Of a stretch of 50,946 bases of DNA, positions 49,404 to 50,946 are shown piece by piece (the stretch's first letter is position 1; each line of letters opens with the position of its first letter). This DNA is from Lawsonibacter faecis (GTDB lineage: Bacteria > Bacillota > Clostridia > Oscillospirales > Oscillospiraceae), in contig NZ_JACOPQ010000021.1 in NCBI RefSeq assembly GCF_014287675.1, positions 1 through 50,946 on the forward strand. The letters are read 5' to 3'. Position numbers and translations under genes: made by a program. The notes under the pieces were generated by a model. That model was not told the origin of the DNA, searched no databases, and saw only the letters and a program-made list of their open reading frames with translations.

Positions 49404-50756
49404 CTACCGCCCCAGGTACCGCCGCGCCGCCTCATTGGCCCTGGCCGTCACCTCGTGTTCATCCACGGTGACGAGCTGGCCGTTCTGCACCACCGCCCTG
49501 CCGTTGATGACGGTGTAGTCCACCGCGCCCTTGAAGCCCACGGTGCCCAGCAGGCTCATGGGGTCGAACTGCGCGCCCACCAGCTCCACCCGGTCCAGGT
49601 CGATCATAAAGAGGTCGGCGGCCATGCCCGGGGCCAGATAGCCGATATCCATCCGGCCCAGGAGCCGGGCGGAGCCCCGGGTCGCCAGCTTGAGAATGTC
49701 GTACCCCGAGGGGGCCTCCTGGCTGTAGGTGAGGCGCTGGAGCAGATAGGCCACCCGCAGCTCCTCCAGCAGGTTGGAGCCGTCGTTGGAGGCGGAGCCG
49801 TCCACCGCCAGCCCCACGTTCACCCCCAGCCGTAGCATGTCGGCCACCCGGCACACCCCGGAGGCCAGCTTCATGTTGGAGATGGGGCAGTGGGCCACGC
49901 CGGTGCCGGTCTCGGCCAGGACGCGCAGCTCGTCGTCGTTGAAATGGATGCCGTGGGCGTACCAAACGTCGCTCCCCGTCCAGCCCAGGCTCTGCATATA
50001 GGCCACGGGCCGCAGGCCGTACTTCTCCAGGGTGAACTGCTCCTCGTCCCTGGTCTCGGCCACATGGGTGTGCAGCCGCACGCCCAGGGCACGGGCCAGG
50101 CGGGCGCTCTCCCGGAGCAGATCCCCCGTCACGGAGAAGGGGGAGCAGGGGGCCAGGGCCACCTGATGCATGGAGAAGCGGGCGTCGTCGTGCCAGACCC
50201 GGACCAGCCGCTCCGAGTCCTTCATAATCTCGTCGATGGTCTGGACCACGCTGTCCGGGGGCAGGCCGCCGTCCTTCTTGGAGAGGTCCATGGAGCCTCT
50301 GGAGGCGTGAAACCGCATCCCGATCTGGTCCGCGGCGCGGAACTGGGCGGCAATCAGGTCGCCGGCCCGGGCGGGGAAGACGTAGTGGTGGTCGAAGCAG
50401 GTGGTGCACCCGGTCTTGGCCAGCTCGCCCAGGCCGGTGAGGGTGGACCAGGTCACAATCTCCTCATTCAGCCCCTTCCACACCTCGTAGAGAGTCACGA
50501 GCCAGGGGAAGAGCTCCATCCGCTGGACCTCTGGCAGATTCCGGGAGAAGAGCTGGTAGAGGTGGTGGTGGGTGTTGATGAGGCCGGGATAGACCGCCAT
50601 CCGGGAGGCGTCGATGACGCTTTCGGCCTGCCGGAGCTCAGGGCCGATGTACTCGATTTCGCCGCCCCGGATAAAGAGGTTGACCCGCTCATGCAGGGTG
50701 TCGGCGTCGTCGCAGGAGACGATATAGCGCGCGTTTTTAATGAGCATCGTGGACAT
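49404..50756 (-). CDS. Amidohydrolase, probable 8-oxoguanine deaminase
   Basis: This 450-residue enzyme of the cytosine/guanine deaminase-like (ATZ/TRZ) group has metal ligands in NTHHHLYQLF (near 62), LHTHVAET (near 232) and AVDGSASNDGSNLLEE (near 320), with a further His in WYAHGIHFND. The phrase HCPISNMKLASGVCRV, followed by DGSASND, is characteristic of 8-oxoguanine deaminases. It would convert 8-oxoguanine to urate plus ammonia in the cytosol; guanine or related purines remain possible substrates. The ATG follows AAAGGAGG. It lies about 70 bases from the right IS end, which could affect its promoter. Confidence 0.85.
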   Translation of the reverse strand: MSTMLIKNARYIVSCDDADTLHERVNLFIRGGEIEYIGPELRQAESVIDASRMAVYPGLINTHHHLYQLFSRNLPEVQRMELFPWLVTLYEVWKGLNEEIVTWSTLTGLGELAKTGCTTCFDHHYVFPARAGDLIAAQFRAADQIGMRFHASRGSMDLSKKDGGLPPDSVVQTIDEIMKDSERLVRVWHDDARFSMHQVALAPCSPFSVTGDLLRESARLARALGVRLHTHVAETRDEEQFTLEKYGLRPVAYMQSLGWTGSDVWYAHGIHFNDDELRVLAETGTGVAHCPISNMKLASGVCRVADMLRLGVNVGLAVDGSASNDGSNLLEELRVAYLLQRLTYSQEAPSGYDILKLATRGSARLLGRMDIGYLAPGMAADLFMIDLDRVELVGAQFDPMSLLGTVGFKGAVDYTVINGRAVVQNGQLVTVDEHEVTARANEAARRYLGR

Positions 50757-50827
50757 GGGAGCGCCTCCTTTCCTTGGTGCTCTTATGATAGCACAGCAGA
50801 GGGAAAAAGGGAAGCGCCGGGGCGTTG

Positions 50828-50946
50828 TGAACAGCCCCAGTAAAAACGGACAATGACAAAATGCCCCCTGATGTAGGATAATAGAACTACATCAGGGGGT
50901 ATTGTTATGAGCAAACGAAGCTATACAAAAATAGGAGCGATGGAGG
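50828..50946 (+). mobile_element. IS3-like insertion sequence, left end only (inverted copy 2)
   Basis: Exact reverse complement of positions 1-119. It starts TGAACAGCCCC, contains the hairpin at 50864-50899 and runs into the transposase start at 50907. The copy faces out of the window. Confidence 0.7.
50907..50946 (+). CDS. Transposase, N-terminal 13 codons only
   Basis: ATG at 50907 opens MSKRSYTKIGAME and is cut by the window edge; identical to the codons at the left end. Confidence 0.5.
   Translation, partial: MSKRSYTKIGAME

Noticed and set aside
1..50946. CRISPR array
   Set aside because: No set of regularly spaced direct repeats was seen; the repeats present are inverted repeats or protein-domain repeats.

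Overview
The window reads as a high-GC Bacillota (Clostridia) chromosome segment, most like the gut Oscillospiraceae (Flavonifractor/Lawsonibacter/Oscillibacter type). This is inferred from Shine-Dalgarno sites before almost every gene, occasional TTG starts, S-layer-homology (SLH) anchored proteins, a large SRP RNA upstream of dnaX and ybaB as in Gram-positives, an asrABC sulfite reductase operon and a BMP-type nucleoside ABC transporter. The exact genus cannot be fixed from the sequence alone. Both ends of the window carry the same 119 bases of an IS3-like insertion sequence in inverted orientation, so this is probably one assembly contig lying between two IS copies.

Layout. 0.3-2.1 kb: a frame-disrupted ECF-type transporter pseudogene next to the left IS. 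2.6-6.6 kb: a LysR regulator and asrABC (dissimilatory-type anaerobic sulfite reductase). 6.9-20.1 kb, minus strand: a giant 2790-residue SLH protein (OB-folds, PHP phosphoesterase, 5'-nucleotidase), a YibE/F membrane protein and an SLH-anchored endonuclease I; together they look like a cell-surface DNA and nucleotide degradation set. 20.6-30.9 kb, minus strand: an AgrA/AgrC-like two-component pair (LytTR response regulator, GHKL kinase), then two domain-swapped, membrane-anchored GH3 glycosidases with an Ig-like lipoprotein between them; one GH3 has a collagen-like stalk.

30.9-36.0 kb is a mosaic island beside a tRNA-Ala gene, AT-rich in its right part. It holds recombinase remnants, a truncated LysE-type exporter, tRNA fragments, perfect palindromes, and a two-gene AAA ATPase plus TOPRIM cassette that resembles phage-defence pairs, preceded by a KilA-N gene and a small recombinase-domain gene. 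36.0-41.6 kb is core chromosome: tRNA-Ala(CGC) and SRP RNA read divergently, then dnaX, ybaB, a GNAT acetyltransferase, an aromatic-acid-exporter-like membrane protein and a DUF362 ferredoxin-like protein. 41.7-46.9 kb is a BMP lipoprotein and nucleoside ABC importer. 47.1-50.8 kb, minus strand, holds a Crp/Fnr regulator, a MATE efflux pump and an 8-oxoguanine-deaminase-like amidohydrolase.

A plausible common thread is nucleic-acid salvage: surface endonuclease, surface 5'-nucleotidase, nucleoside import and purine deamination all lie within 44 kb. They are in separate transcription units and the link is inferred. The best candidates for something little described are the giant multi-enzyme SLH protein with its YibE/F partner, the two-component/GH3/lipoprotein/GH3 cluster, and the ATPase/TOPRIM pair in the island.
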